Both the position numbers and the translations under genes were made by a program. Positions 8,854 through 17,189 of a DNA stretch of 64,000 nt are shown here, one piece after another (the first letter of the stretch is position 1; every line of letters begins with the position of its first letter). The notes beneath the pieces are model-generated. The model saw only the letters and a list, made by a program, of their open reading frames with translations. It was not told where the DNA came from and made no database searches. The DNA is from Dorea sp. (GTDB lineage: Bacteria > Bacillota_A > Clostridia > Lachnospirales > Lachnospiraceae): positions 5,052-69,051 of the forward strand of contig JAEDLC010000001.1 in the NCBI GenBank assembly GCA_016295505.1, in the 5' to 3' direction.

Positions 8854-8888
8854 AACAGACAGGAGTAAAATAAGGAGGGGATCTTACA

Positions 8889-9245
8889 ATGGATGAAAAT
8901 AATAACATGCAGACAAATCAGGATAATCAGGGTGGATATCAGAGCAATCCAAACAGATATCAGGATAATTTTGACTATAATTACAATAATGGCGGGAATC
9001 CATCGGTTCCTCAGCCGACAATGGACACCAGCCCGATGTCAATGGGTGACTGGGTATTGACAATTCTTGCATCGTTCATTCCATGTGCGGGGATTATTCT
9101 GTATTTGGTATGGGCGTTCAGTAAAAACGGTAATGTGAACAGGAGAAATTATTGTCGTGCGAATCTGGCTATTATGGCAGTGATTCTGGTGGTATATATC
9201 GTATTTGCAGCTATCTTCGGAGCAGCGATTGTAAGTGGAATGTAA
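8889..9245 (+). CDS. Small membrane protein with Asn/Gln-rich N-terminus
   Basis: 118 residues. The first 50 are rich in Asn, Gln, Tyr and Pro and look disordered. The rest carries two hydrophobic helices (about 58-76 and 92-115) joined by a polar loop, WAFSKNGNVNRRNYCRANLA. That layout recurs in small Firmicutes membrane proteins of unknown function and recalls TM2/dispanin-like folds, but I cannot assign a family. It has its own promoter and a strong ribosome site, and ends at a bidirectional terminator shared with apbE. Confidence 0.7.
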   Translation: MDENNNMQTNQDNQGGYQSNPNRYQDNFDYNYNNGGNPSVPQPTMDTSPMSMGDWVLTILASFIPCAGIILYLVWAFSKNGNVNRRNYCRANLAIMAVILVVYIVFAAIFGAAIVSGM

Positions 9246-9287
9246 GAATTTCAAAAGGAATAATTTCAGAAAAAGAGCAATAAAAAT

Positions 9288-9330
9288 GGGACTGTTGAAA
9301 TGGATCGAGTTTCAACAGTCCCTGCTTTTT
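9288..9330. terminator. Bidirectional terminator between the 8889 gene and apbE
   Basis: Perfect 13-bp stem (gggactgttgaaa / tttcaacagtccc), 9-nt loop, T-run on the + side and A-run on the other, placed between convergent genes. Its sequence resembles the hairpin at 25486-25525. Confidence 0.85.
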
Positions 9331-9340
9331 CGATTGTATT

Positions 9341-10321
9341 TCAGTTCTGGAAGTTATCAGAGTAATGTATGGTTTCATCATCTGTAATAAAAACAGCATC
9401 TACATCGTCCAGTTGATTGATCAGTTCCATGCCTTTTTCATAACCGAGAAGAAAGCAGGTGGTACTGAGGGCATCTGCGGTCAGAGAAGAATCTGTGATG
9501 ATGGAAACGCTGTAGAGATTATTTTCACACGGATAGCCGGTTCGGGGATCCAGTATGTGATGATAGAGGATATTGTCCTGTTCAAAATAGCGCTGATAGA
9601 TACCGGATGTTACAACGGATTCATCCGCAATTTTTACGGCTGTAACAGGTTCTCCGGTTTCATCAAAGGGCTTCTGGATACCGATGTTATAGTCGGATCC
9701 GTCTGTTTTGGTTCCCATGGCAAGTACATTTCCACCAAGATTGATCAGTGCGTGTTCGACGCCTTCTTCCTGCAGATATTCCTTTAGCCGGTCAGCAATA
9801 TATCCTTTGGCCAGAGCACCGACATCAATACCGGCCTGCGGATCTGTCAGCTGCACAGTATTCCCTTCAATTACGATATTGTGATAGTCAACATGGCTTA
9901 CAGCTTCTTCAATCGTTTCTTGGGATGGAACAGAAGGGCTTTCGGATTTAAAATCCCAGAGCATGGAGACCGGGGAAATGGTGATATCAAATGCACCATC
10001 AGATAATTCACTATAGTAAATGCCGGTTTTAATCAGTGTAAGGGTCTCATCCGATACCTCGACCGGATTGCACTTTGCATTGTTGATTCTGGAAATTTCA
10101 CTGTCTTCGATTCGATTCGAAAACATGGTGTCATATTTTTGACATAATTCTTTGCAGCCTTCCAATACTTCTGAATCAACAGAATCCAGAATCTGTACTT
10201 TAATGACGGTATCAAACAGAGTGTCGGTATATGTCTGGTTTTCCTGCTTTTTTGACATACTGCATCCGGACAGGAGAAGCATAAGAGCAGCCAGAATCGC
10301 AATGATTCGTCTGTATTTCAT
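9341..10321 (-). CDS. apbE: FAD:protein FMN transferase (flavin transferase ApbE)
   Basis: Attaches FMN through a phosphoester bond to threonine in SGAT-type motifs of membrane flavoproteins such as RnfG. The 326-residue precursor has a lipoprotein signal with lipobox LLSGC (C20), so it acts outside the membrane. Family hallmarks include DTVIKVQI, NLGGNVLAMG and DVGALAKGYIADRL. An AAGGAG site precedes the ATG. Its position a kilobase from the Rnf operon, which encodes its likely targets RnfG and RnfD, supports the assignment. Confidence 0.94.
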   Translation of the reverse strand: MKYRRIIAILAALMLLLSGCSMSKKQENQTYTDTLFDTVIKVQILDSVDSEVLEGCKELCQKYDTMFSNRIEDSEISRINNAKCNPVEVSDETLTLIKTGIYYSELSDGAFDITISPVSMLWDFKSESPSVPSQETIEEAVSHVDYHNIVIEGNTVQLTDPQAGIDVGALAKGYIADRLKEYLQEEGVEHALINLGGNVLAMGTKTDGSDYNIGIQKPFDETGEPVTAVKIADESVVTSGIYQRYFEQDNILYHHILDPRTGYPCENNLYSVSIITDSSLTADALSTTCFLLGYEKGMELINQLDDVDAVFITDDETIHYSDNFQN

Positions 10322-10378
10322 ATGAAATCACTCCTTATCAGATCGTCTGTATATGCAGACGTTATTTTTGACACAGGT

Positions 10379-10387
10379 ATTATAGCA
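10379..10387 (-). promoter_or_regulatory. Extended -10 promoter for apbE
   Basis: On the minus strand the sequence reads TGCTATAAT, an extended -10 box, 58 nt before the apbE ATG. The -35 region (TTCATT at 17 bp) is poor, as is usual for extended -10 promoters. Confidence 0.5.
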
Positions 10388-10421
10388 TGGAATCAGGAAA
10401 AAATGAATCCCAGGTTCCTTG

Positions 10422-10450
10422 TTGCTGAGGAGGAATTCTTGTGCTAGAAT
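10422..10450 (+). promoter_or_regulatory. Promoter for the NusG-II/Gx/ruvAB run
   Basis: TTGCTG, 17-bp spacer, TAGAAT with upstream TG (TGCTAGAAT), 29 nt before the first ATG. It diverges from the apbE promoter. Confidence 0.65.
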
Positions 10451-10478
10451 AAGGCGTAGACGAAAATGAGGTAGAGCT

Positions 10479-10850
10479 ATGAATCATAGATGGAAAAGAA
10501 ATGACCTGATTCTGATCCTGGGAATTATCTGTATTGCAGCATTGGCATACCTGCTGCATGAAAGAATGCAGAATGTTGATGATGGGATCGTGATTGTTAA
10601 GGTTGATGGAGAGGAAAAGGGGACCTACCGTCTTTCTGAGGAGCAGACGATAGAAATCAATGGCGGGACGAATATTCTTCAGATTAAAGAGGGAAAAGCC
10701 GATATGACAGAGGCGGATTGTCCGGATAAGCTGTGTGTTCATCAGAAAGCAGTGTCGAAGAATGGAGAAAGCATTATCTGTCTGCCGAATAAAGTTGTTA
10801 TAGAAGTAAAAAGCAGCGAACAAAGTGCGTATGATGCTGTTACAAATTAG
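10479..10850 (+). CDS. NusG domain II-containing membrane-anchored protein
   Basis: 123 residues: a short basic N-terminus, one membrane helix (about 9-27), then an extracytoplasmic domain with the NusG-II (PF07009) pattern, including IVIVKVDGEEKGTY, a conserved ADCPDKLCVHQ cysteine pair and ESIICLPNKVVIEV. Proteins of this family sit beside ApbE and Gx transporters in Firmicutes and resemble EetA of the Listeria extracellular electron transfer locus at family level. The biochemical role is unknown. Followed 9 nt later by the Gx transporter gene. Confidence 0.88.
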   Translation: MNHRWKRNDLILILGIICIAALAYLLHERMQNVDDGIVIVKVDGEEKGTYRLSEEQTIEINGGTNILQIKEGKADMTEADCPDKLCVHQKAVSKNGESIICLPNKVVIEVKSSEQSAYDAVTN

Positions 10851-10859
10851 GAGGAGATC

Positions 10860-11351
10860 ATGAAAAGCAGAGTGGCATATTTTGGCGTTTTTACTGCACT
10901 TGCACTGATCTTCAGTTATGTGGAGACCCTGATTCCGATCAATTTTGGAATTCCGGGAGTGAAGCTGGGGCTGGCTAATCTGATCATCGTAGTTGCTTTA
11001 TATAAGCTTCCTCTGCAGGAGGTATATCTGTTATCGATCGTTCGGATACTTCTTTCCGGATTTATATTCGGAAACTATTTCAGTATTCTTTACAGCCTTG
11101 CGGGAGGACTTCTGAGTCTGTCTGTGATGGCACTGCTGAAGCGTCGGAACAGTTTCAGTGTCATGGGAATCAGTGTGGCAGGAGGCGTTTTTCATAATGT
11201 CGGACAGATGACAGTAGCAATGCTGGTTGTTGAGACGTTCAGTGTAGCGTACTATTTTCCGGTGCTGATGATCGCAGGGCTTGTGACAGGGCTTTTGATT
11301 GGAGTACTATCGAATGAAATGTTAAAAAGACTGAAGAATATAAGATTTTAG
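10860..11351 (+). CDS. Gx transporter family protein (heptaprenyl diphosphate synthase component I-like)
   Basis: 163-residue polytopic membrane protein beginning RVAYFGVFTALALIFSYVETLIP and containing PGVKLGLANLIIVVALY, the signature of PF07456, annotated as Gx transporter or HepS component I. It resembles substrate-binding S components of vitamin transporters. It pairs with the preceding NusG-II protein, as EetB pairs with EetA in EET loci. Substrate unknown; a quinone or flavin-related role is a guess from context. The ruvA start is 8 nt downstream. Confidence 0.87.
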   Translation: MKSRVAYFGVFTALALIFSYVETLIPINFGIPGVKLGLANLIIVVALYKLPLQEVYLLSIVRILLSGFIFGNYFSILYSLAGGLLSLSVMALLKRRNSFSVMGISVAGGVFHNVGQMTVAMLVVETFSVAYYFPVLMIAGLVTGLLIGVLSNEMLKRLKNIRF

Positions 11352-11359
11352 GAGGAGTT

Positions 11360-11980
11360 ATGATTGCATATGTACGGGGAACTCTTGCAGCGATGGAAGA
11401 GGATCGGGTTATAATTGATGTGGGAGGCATAGGATATGGAGTCTATATGGCAGGACGAGCCATGGGAATGCTGCCGCGTACAGGAAAAGAAGTAAAGATT
11501 CACACATATCTGCATGTAAAAGAGGATATGATGCAGTTGTACGGTTTTCTGACGAGGGATGAGTTGTCCGTGTTCCGTATGCTGATCGGGGTAAATGGAA
11601 TCGGCCCGAAAGGTGCACTTGGAATTTTGTCTGCGCTTAGTCCGGATGATCTGAGATTCGCAGTGGCATCCAATGATGTAAAAGCGATCCAGGCAGCTCC
11701 GGGGATTGGAAAGAAGACGGCTGAAAAGCTGATCCTGGAACTCAAGGATAAGCTGAAGCTGGAGGATGCACTGGAGCATATCTCAGATGGTGAAATGTCA
11801 TCGGTTTCCGGAACTTCGGATGCAGGCTATGCAGAAGTACAGAGTGAAGCAGTGCAGGCTCTGACTGCACTGGGATATGGAAGTACAGAGGCTCTGAAAG
11901 CGGTGAAACAGGTTGAGATCACGGAAGACATGAAAGTAGAAGAAGTATTGAAACAGGCACTCAGAAAAATGATGTTTTAG
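11360..11980 (+). CDS. ruvA: Holliday junction branch migration protein RuvA
   Basis: Tetrameric junction-binding subunit of the RuvAB branch migration motor. The N-terminal OB domain (MIAYVRGTLAAMEEDRVIIDVGGIGYGV) is followed by helix-hairpin-helix motifs (VNGIGPKGALGIL and APGIGKKTAEKLI) and a C-terminal RuvB-contact domain from about residue 155. 206 residues, normal. No ruvC is adjacent. Ribosome site AGGAGG lies just before the ATG. Confidence 0.96.
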   Translation: MIAYVRGTLAAMEEDRVIIDVGGIGYGVYMAGRAMGMLPRTGKEVKIHTYLHVKEDMMQLYGFLTRDELSVFRMLIGVNGIGPKGALGILSALSPDDLRFAVASNDVKAIQAAPGIGKKTAEKLILELKDKLKLEDALEHISDGEMSSVSGTSDAGYAEVQSEAVQALTALGYGSTEALKAVKQVEITEDMKVEEVLKQALRKMMF

Positions 11981-11998
11981 TACAGGGTGGAAGATGAG

Positions 11999-12997
11999 AT
12001 GAGCAGAAGAATTATCACAACAGAGAATCTGGAAGAAGATCAGAGATTTGAAAATCATTTAAGACCGCAGCTTCTGGAAGATTATATCGGACAGGAAAAA
12101 GCAAAAGAGATGCTGAAGATCTACATTGAAGCGGCGAAAGCGAGAAATGAGGCACTGGATCATGTACTTTTTTATGGGCCTCCGGGGCTTGGAAAGACAA
12201 CGCTTGCAGGAATCATTGCAAATGAAATGAATGTGAATATGAAGATCACGTCCGGTCCGGCGATTGAAAAACCCGGAGATATGGCGGCAATCCTGAATAA
12301 CCTTCAGGAGGGGGATGTGTTGTTTGTTGATGAGATTCACCGTCTGAACCGTCAGGTGGAAGAGGTATTGTATCCGGCGATGGAGGACTTTGCAATTGAT
12401 ATCATGATCGGAAAAGGTGCCGGTGCAAGATCGATTCGCCTGGACCTGCCGAAGTTTACTCTTGTGGGTGCAACGACAAGAGCGGGAATGTTGACTGCCC
12501 CGCTTCGGGATCGGTTTGGTGTGGTAAATCGTATGGAATTCTATACGATTGAAGAACTGAAGGCTATCATTGTTCGATCCGCGCAGGTATTGGATGTTGG
12601 AATTGATGAAAAAGGTGCTTATGCACTCGCAAGAAGGTCGAGAGGTACTCCGAGACTTGCCAATCGTCTGCTGAAGCGTGTGCGTGATTTTGCACAGGTC
12701 AAATATGATGGCTATATTACAGAAGAGGTTGCAGATTATGCACTGGATCTTCTGGACGTGGATAAGGAAGGACTGGATCAGACAGACCGTGGAATCCTGC
12801 TCACCATGATTGAAAAGTTTCAGGGAGGTCCGGTCGGACTGGACACACTTGCAGCTGCCATTGGTGAAGATGCAGGAACGATCGAGGATGTGTATGAGCC
12901 ATATCTTCTGAAAAACGGATTTATACAGAGAACCCCAAGAGGGCGGATCGTAACAGACCATGCATATGTACATCTGGGCATTTTGATTCAAAAATAA
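11999..12997 (+). CDS. ruvB: Holliday junction DNA helicase RuvB
   Basis: AAA+ ATPase that drives branch migration with RuvA. Walker A GPPGLGKTT (about residues 60-68), Walker B VDEIHRLN, sensor GATTRAG, and a C-terminal winged helix ending in RTPRGR. The start is taken as ATG 11999 (MSRRIITTENL) because AGGGTGG at 11984-11990 is well spaced for it; a GTG at 11987 overlaps that site. 332 residues, typical. Confidence 0.96.
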   Translation: MSRRIITTENLEEDQRFENHLRPQLLEDYIGQEKAKEMLKIYIEAAKARNEALDHVLFYGPPGLGKTTLAGIIANEMNVNMKITSGPAIEKPGDMAAILNNLQEGDVLFVDEIHRLNRQVEEVLYPAMEDFAIDIMIGKGAGARSIRLDLPKFTLVGATTRAGMLTAPLRDRFGVVNRMEFYTIEELKAIIVRSAQVLDVGIDEKGAYALARRSRGTPRLANRLLKRVRDFAQVKYDGYITEEVADYALDLLDVDKEGLDQTDRGILLTMIEKFQGGPVGLDTLAAAIGEDAGTIEDVYEPYLLKNGFIQRTPRGRIVTDHAYVHLGILIQK

Positions 12998-13007
12998 CGA
13001 AAAACAG

Positions 13008-13036
13008 TTGGTTTTTATTCGAGATTAGTTTATAAT
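13008..13036 (+). promoter_or_regulatory. Sigma-A-type promoter for zapA
   Basis: TTGGTT, 17-bp spacer, TATAAT, 39 nt before the zapA ATG. Confidence 0.7.
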
Positions 13037-13074
13037 AGTTATCAGAAATTATAGAAAGTTCGAGGAGGCTTCTT

Positions 13075-13488
13075 ATGGCATCATCAAAAAACTATACGGA
13101 AGTATTAATAGGAGGCAAGGTGTTTACTTTAAGCGGATTTGAAAGTGAAGATTATCTGCAGAAAGTATCCACTTATCTGAATCACAAGATAGAGGAATGC
13201 AGTAATAGTGAAGGATATCGTAAGCAAAGTGCTGAGACGAGAAGTATTCTTCTGGCGCTGAATATTGCGGATGATTACTTTAAGGCCAAGAAACAGGGAG
13301 GCACTTTGGAAAGTGATATAGAAGCAAAAGATAAAGAAATGTATGATCTGAAGCATGAATTGATTTCCGTTCAGATTAAGCTGGAAAATGCAGAAAAGGC
13401 AATGGACAAGCTGAAAGAAGAAAATAAAGAGCTGCAGATGAAGATCGTACAGCTTGAAACGGAGATCAAGAATAATCGTAAAAAATAG
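13075..13488 (+). CDS. zapA: Cell division protein ZapA
   Basis: FtsZ-ring stabilising factor. Residues 1-75 hold the ZapA head (EVLIGGKVFTLSGFESEDYLQKVSTYLNHKI), and residues 78-137 form a long heptad-rich coiled coil ending in basic residues. 137 residues is longer than B. subtilis ZapA because of the coiled coil, a form common in Clostridia. Own promoter and terminator, so it is monocistronic. Confidence 0.9.
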   Translation: MASSKNYTEVLIGGKVFTLSGFESEDYLQKVSTYLNHKIEECSNSEGYRKQSAETRSILLALNIADDYFKAKKQGGTLESDIEAKDKEMYDLKHELISVQIKLENAEKAMDKLKEENKELQMKIVQLETEIKNNRKK

Positions 13489-13511
13489 GCTGTCTTTTGA
13501 CAGCTTTTTTT
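13489..13511 (+). terminator. Rho-independent terminator after zapA
   Basis: Stem gctgtc / gacagc, TTTT loop, then seven Ts, starting at the base after the stop codon. Confidence 0.85.
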
Positions 13512-13572
13512 ACTCTGTAGGGAACATGAAATGATTACATCTATAACAGATGATTAGCAGAAAGGAAACGGT

Positions 13573-15708
13573 ATGGACAGCAATGTAGAAATACTGGCAC
13601 CGGCCGGATCATATGAAAGTCTGAGGGCTGCAATCAGTGCAGGCGCAGATGCCGTATATCTGGGAGGAAGCAGATACGGAGCGAGAGCATATGCCAGAAA
13701 TCTGTCACAGGAGGATCTTCTGGAGGCGATTGATTACGTGCATATTCATGGCAGAAAGATCTATCTGACGGTGAATACGCTTCTGAAAGATCGGGAATTG
13801 AATGAATTATATGAATATCTGCTGCCGTATTATCAGAGAGGGCTGGATGCAGTGATTGTACAGGATACCGGTGTGATGAGGTGTATCCGGCAGTGGTTTC
13901 CGGATCTTTCCGTACATGCCAGTACCCAGATGACGATAACAAATACCCTTGGAGCCTCCTGTGTAAAGGAGTACGGGATTACAAGAGTTGTACCTGCCAG
14001 GGAGCTTTCGCTGGATGAGATCCGTTCGATGAAGCAGAAGACAGGACTGGAGATGGAATGCTTTGTGCATGGTGCGTTGTGTTACTGCTATTCCGGTCAA
14101 TGTCTGCTCAGCAGCATGATCGGAGGCCGAAGCGGTAATCGGGGACAGTGTGCACAGCCATGCCGTCTTCCATATCGTGTACAGGGGAAAAAGCCGGAGG
14201 ATATCATGAGTCTGAAGGATCTGTGTACCATTGATTTCCTTCCGGAACTGATAGAAGCGGGGATAGATTCTTTTAAAATCGAGGGCAGAATGAAGCAGCC
14301 GGACTACGTCTATACGGTTGTTAAAATGTATCGGAAATACGCGGATTTGTATCTGGCAAAAGGAAAGGATGGATTTCGGGTATCTCAGCGGGATAAAGAA
14401 GAGCTGCTGCGTGTATATCAGAGGAGAGGATATACGAAGGGATACTATCATCAGCATAACGGAAAAGATATGATTTCGTTTCAGAGGCCGGGAACCGAAA
14501 AAAAAGAAGAGTCAGAATGGAAAGAAGTCAAATTACAAGAAAAAATTAATGGGAAATTAATACTTTCTGTCGGACAGAATGCTAAACTGTTATTGAATTA
14601 TCAGGGCAGACAGGTTATGTGTGAAGGAGAACCGGTACAGGAGGCGATGCGTCAGCCGCTTGACGTAGACAGAGTGGAGAAGCAGATCAGAAAAACCGGC
14701 AACACAGAATATACATTTGACAGACTTGAGGTTCAGATGGAAGGCAATGTTTTCCTGCCGATGCAGGCACTGAATGAACTGCGAAGAGAGGCGATCCGAT
14801 GTCTGACACAGACGGTTCTGGCTGAATATCGCAGAGAGATTCCTGAGATGAGACAGATTCAGGACAGCCGGGAAGAAGTGGTCATTTCCGGGCAGGAGTG
14901 TCCGGAAATTGCGGTTCTTGTTCAGAATGAAGAACAGCTTGAACAGGCGATAACATCTGAGAGGATTTCGAGTATATATGTGGAAAGTCTGTCCGGTATG
15001 GATGACAGGATGATACAAAAGCTCAGGGAAGGAAAAAGGCCGGGAATCCGGTATATTCTTGCGATGCCTTACATCTTCAGAGATCAGGCGATATCCCGGT
15101 TTGAGAAGATCTATGACGAGATGGTAACCATATATGACGGTGTGATGGTGCGGAATCTTGAAAGCCTGGAATGGCTGAAGATGCATGGATACCCGAAGGA
15201 AATCCGTTCCGACTCCAATGTGTATGTCTGGAACCAGTCTGCAAAGCAGTTTGCAAAAGAGCAGGGAATTTGCAGATATACTGCACCGGCAGAATTCAAT
15301 GACCGTGAACTGAAAACACTGAATATAGAGGGTGCTGCTTTGACTGTGTATGGCTATCAGCCTGTCATGATCACGGCAGGATGCATTCAGAAGAGCAGTT
15401 CGGGATGTGATGGAAAAGAAGGATACCTTTCCATTACTGACCGGTATCAGAAGCAGTTTTCTGTGAGAAAATGCTGTCGCTATTGCTATAATATCATTTA
15501 TAATTCGGCGCCATTATATCTTGCCGATAAAGCGGATGAGATCATGGCTCTGCATCCGGCGGAAGTCCGGCTGGATTTTTGCCGGGAAGATGCGAATGTG
15601 GTGCGGGAGATGATTGAGATATATGGTAATGCATTTTCAGGTGGAGAGACAGTGCTTCCGCCAGATATGGAATATACGCGCGGGCACTTTAAAAGAGGAG
15701 TAAAGTAG
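13573..15708 (+). CDS. U32 family peptidase with DUF3656-type C-terminal region
   Basis: 711 residues. The N-terminal TIM-barrel (1-300) starts EILAPAGSYESLRAAISAGADAVYLGG and contains the U32 signature EMECFVHGALCYCYSGQCLLSSMIGGRSGNRGQCAQPCR (residues about 160-200), with several cysteines. The C-terminal half matches the long U32/DUF3656 forms. Relatives such as RlhA hydroxylate 23S rRNA C2501 and others act in tRNA hydroxylation or ubiquinone synthesis, so RNA modification is more likely than proteolysis. A cysteine-rich CCRYCYNIIYN near residue 637 may bind a cluster. Ends 8 nt before the ftsW-like gene. Confidence 0.88.
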   Translation: MDSNVEILAPAGSYESLRAAISAGADAVYLGGSRYGARAYARNLSQEDLLEAIDYVHIHGRKIYLTVNTLLKDRELNELYEYLLPYYQRGLDAVIVQDTGVMRCIRQWFPDLSVHASTQMTITNTLGASCVKEYGITRVVPARELSLDEIRSMKQKTGLEMECFVHGALCYCYSGQCLLSSMIGGRSGNRGQCAQPCRLPYRVQGKKPEDIMSLKDLCTIDFLPELIEAGIDSFKIEGRMKQPDYVYTVVKMYRKYADLYLAKGKDGFRVSQRDKEELLRVYQRRGYTKGYYHQHNGKDMISFQRPGTEKKEESEWKEVKLQEKINGKLILSVGQNAKLLLNYQGRQVMCEGEPVQEAMRQPLDVDRVEKQIRKTGNTEYTFDRLEVQMEGNVFLPMQALNELRREAIRCLTQTVLAEYRREIPEMRQIQDSREEVVISGQECPEIAVLVQNEEQLEQAITSERISSIYVESLSGMDDRMIQKLREGKRPGIRYILAMPYIFRDQAISRFEKIYDEMVTIYDGVMVRNLESLEWLKMHGYPKEIRSDSNVYVWNQSAKQFAKEQGICRYTAPAEFNDRELKTLNIEGAALTVYGYQPVMITAGCIQKSSSGCDGKEGYLSITDRYQKQFSVRKCCRYCYNIIYNSAPLYLADKADEIMALHPAEVRLDFCREDANVVREMIEIYGNAFSGGETVLPPDMEYTRGHFKRGVK

Positions 15709-15716
15709 GTGGAAAG

Positions 15717-17189
15717 TTGGTTAATATTATTGTAGAATTGTCAAAATATCTGATGATTGTATTGATTACGATGTATACGTATCTGTGTTTTAGTATCTTT
15801 GGATATTTTGATCCGGATAAGAAGAAGAGGATGCTCAGAAAACAAAATGTGCTGATGTTTATGATCCATCTGATTGCCTTTCTGGTCATGTATCTGGAAA
15901 AGAATGATATTAAGATCCTGGCATTATATCTGATGCAGGTGACGCTTCTGGGAGCCACGATCGTCCTGTATACGGTGATCTATCCCAGAGTGTCCAGACT
16001 GGTAGTCAATAATATGTGTATGCTTTTAAGCATCGGGTTTATCATGATCACAAGACTGGATTATAATAAGGCATCGAAGCAGTATCTTATTGCTGCCGGA
16101 GGAATTGCGCTCTGTCTGATCATACCGGTTATTATCCGAAAGTTCAGGTTCCTTTCAGAGTGGAGAATTCTGTATGCTGCTGCGGGCATCGTTTCGCTGG
16201 GGATCGTACTGATCGTCGGTAAGGTATCGTATGGCGCGATGCTTGGATTTACAATCGGTGGGATCAGTATTCAGCCCTCGGAGCTTGTAAAGATTATCTT
16301 TGTATTTTTTGTGGCAGCCAGCTTTAAACGTTCCATGGAATTTAAAGAGATTGTGATCACAACGGCAATTGCAGCATTTCATGTATTGATCCTCGTAGTA
16401 TCAAAGGATCTTGGAGCAGCACTGATCATATTTGTGGTGTATCTTGTCATGCTTTATGTGGCAACACATCAGCCGTTATATGTTCTTGCCGGACTCGGGG
16501 CGGGAAGTGTTGCCTCTGTAGCGGCCTATTATCTGTTCAGCCATGTGAGGACGCGAGTCATTGTGTGGAAAGATCCGTTTGCATCTTATGATAACGGAGG
16601 TTATCAGGTGGCGCAGTCGCTGTTTGCGATCGGAACCGGGGGATGGTTTGGAACCGGCCTGTATCAGGGACAGCCCGACACCATACCGGTAGCGGCAGAA
16701 GATTTTATATTTTCTGCGATTTCGGAGGAAATGGGATTGATATTTGCTCTGTGTCTGATATTGATCTGTGTCAGCTGTTATGTCATGTTTCTGAATATTG
16801 CCATGCAGCTTCACAACATGTTCTATAAAATGGTTGCACTTGGGCTTGGAACCTGCTATATATTCCAGGTCTTTCTGACCATTGGCGGTGCCGTGAAGTT
16901 CATTCCTTCTACAGGAGTGACGCTGCCGCTTGTAAGTTATGGAGGCAGTTCGCTGATCAGTACACTGATCATGTTTGCGATTATACAGGGATTGTATATA
17001 TTAAGGGAAGACGAGGAAGACGATATTGAAAGAAAGAAAAAAGAAAGGTTACGAGCAAAGAGAAGCGGACAAGAGGAGAAAGCGCAAAGAAGAAGTGGAA
17101 GCAATGCCGCGCAGAGAGCGAAAAGAAGCCAGACGTCAGGACAAGAAAAAAGCCAGAGCAAAGCGGGAAAGAAACAAAGAGTTCGCTAG
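15717..17189 (+). CDS. FtsW/RodA/SpoVE-family lipid II polymerase with basic C-terminal tail
   Basis: SEDS-family membrane glycosyltransferase, about ten helices, that polymerises lipid II with a partner class B penicillin-binding protein. Family hallmarks are QPSELVKIIFVFFVAASF, the catalytic-region aspartate in VVSKDLGAALI, and VTLPLVSYGGSSLIS. The TTG start follows AGGTGG by 4 nt; no better start is near. After the last helix a tail of about 60 residues is very rich in Lys, Arg, Ser and Gln. This tail is encoded in the same DNA as the start of the next gene in another frame. Confidence 0.9.
   Translation: MVNIIVELSKYLMIVLITMYTYLCFSIFGYFDPDKKKRMLRKQNVLMFMIHLIAFLVMYLEKNDIKILALYLMQVTLLGATIVLYTVIYPRVSRLVVNNMCMLLSIGFIMITRLDYNKASKQYLIAAGGIALCLIIPVIIRKFRFLSEWRILYAAAGIVSLGIVLIVGKVSYGAMLGFTIGGISIQPSELVKIIFVFFVAASFKRSMEFKEIVITTAIAAFHVLILVVSKDLGAALIIFVVYLVMLYVATHQPLYVLAGLGAGSVASVAAYYLFSHVRTRVIVWKDPFASYDNGGYQVAQSLFAIGTGGWFGTGLYQGQPDTIPVAAEDFIFSAISEEMGLIFALCLILICVSCYVMFLNIAMQLHNMFYKMVALGLGTCYIFQVFLTIGGAVKFIPSTGVTLPLVSYGGSSLISTLIMFAIIQGLYILREDEEDDIERKKKERLRAKRSGQEEKAQRRSGSNAAQRAKRSQTSGQEKSQSKAGKKQRVR

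Noticed and set aside
12059..12991. 310-codon minus-strand frame
   Set aside because: Antisense to ruvB, which is unambiguous; composition typical of a shadow frame.
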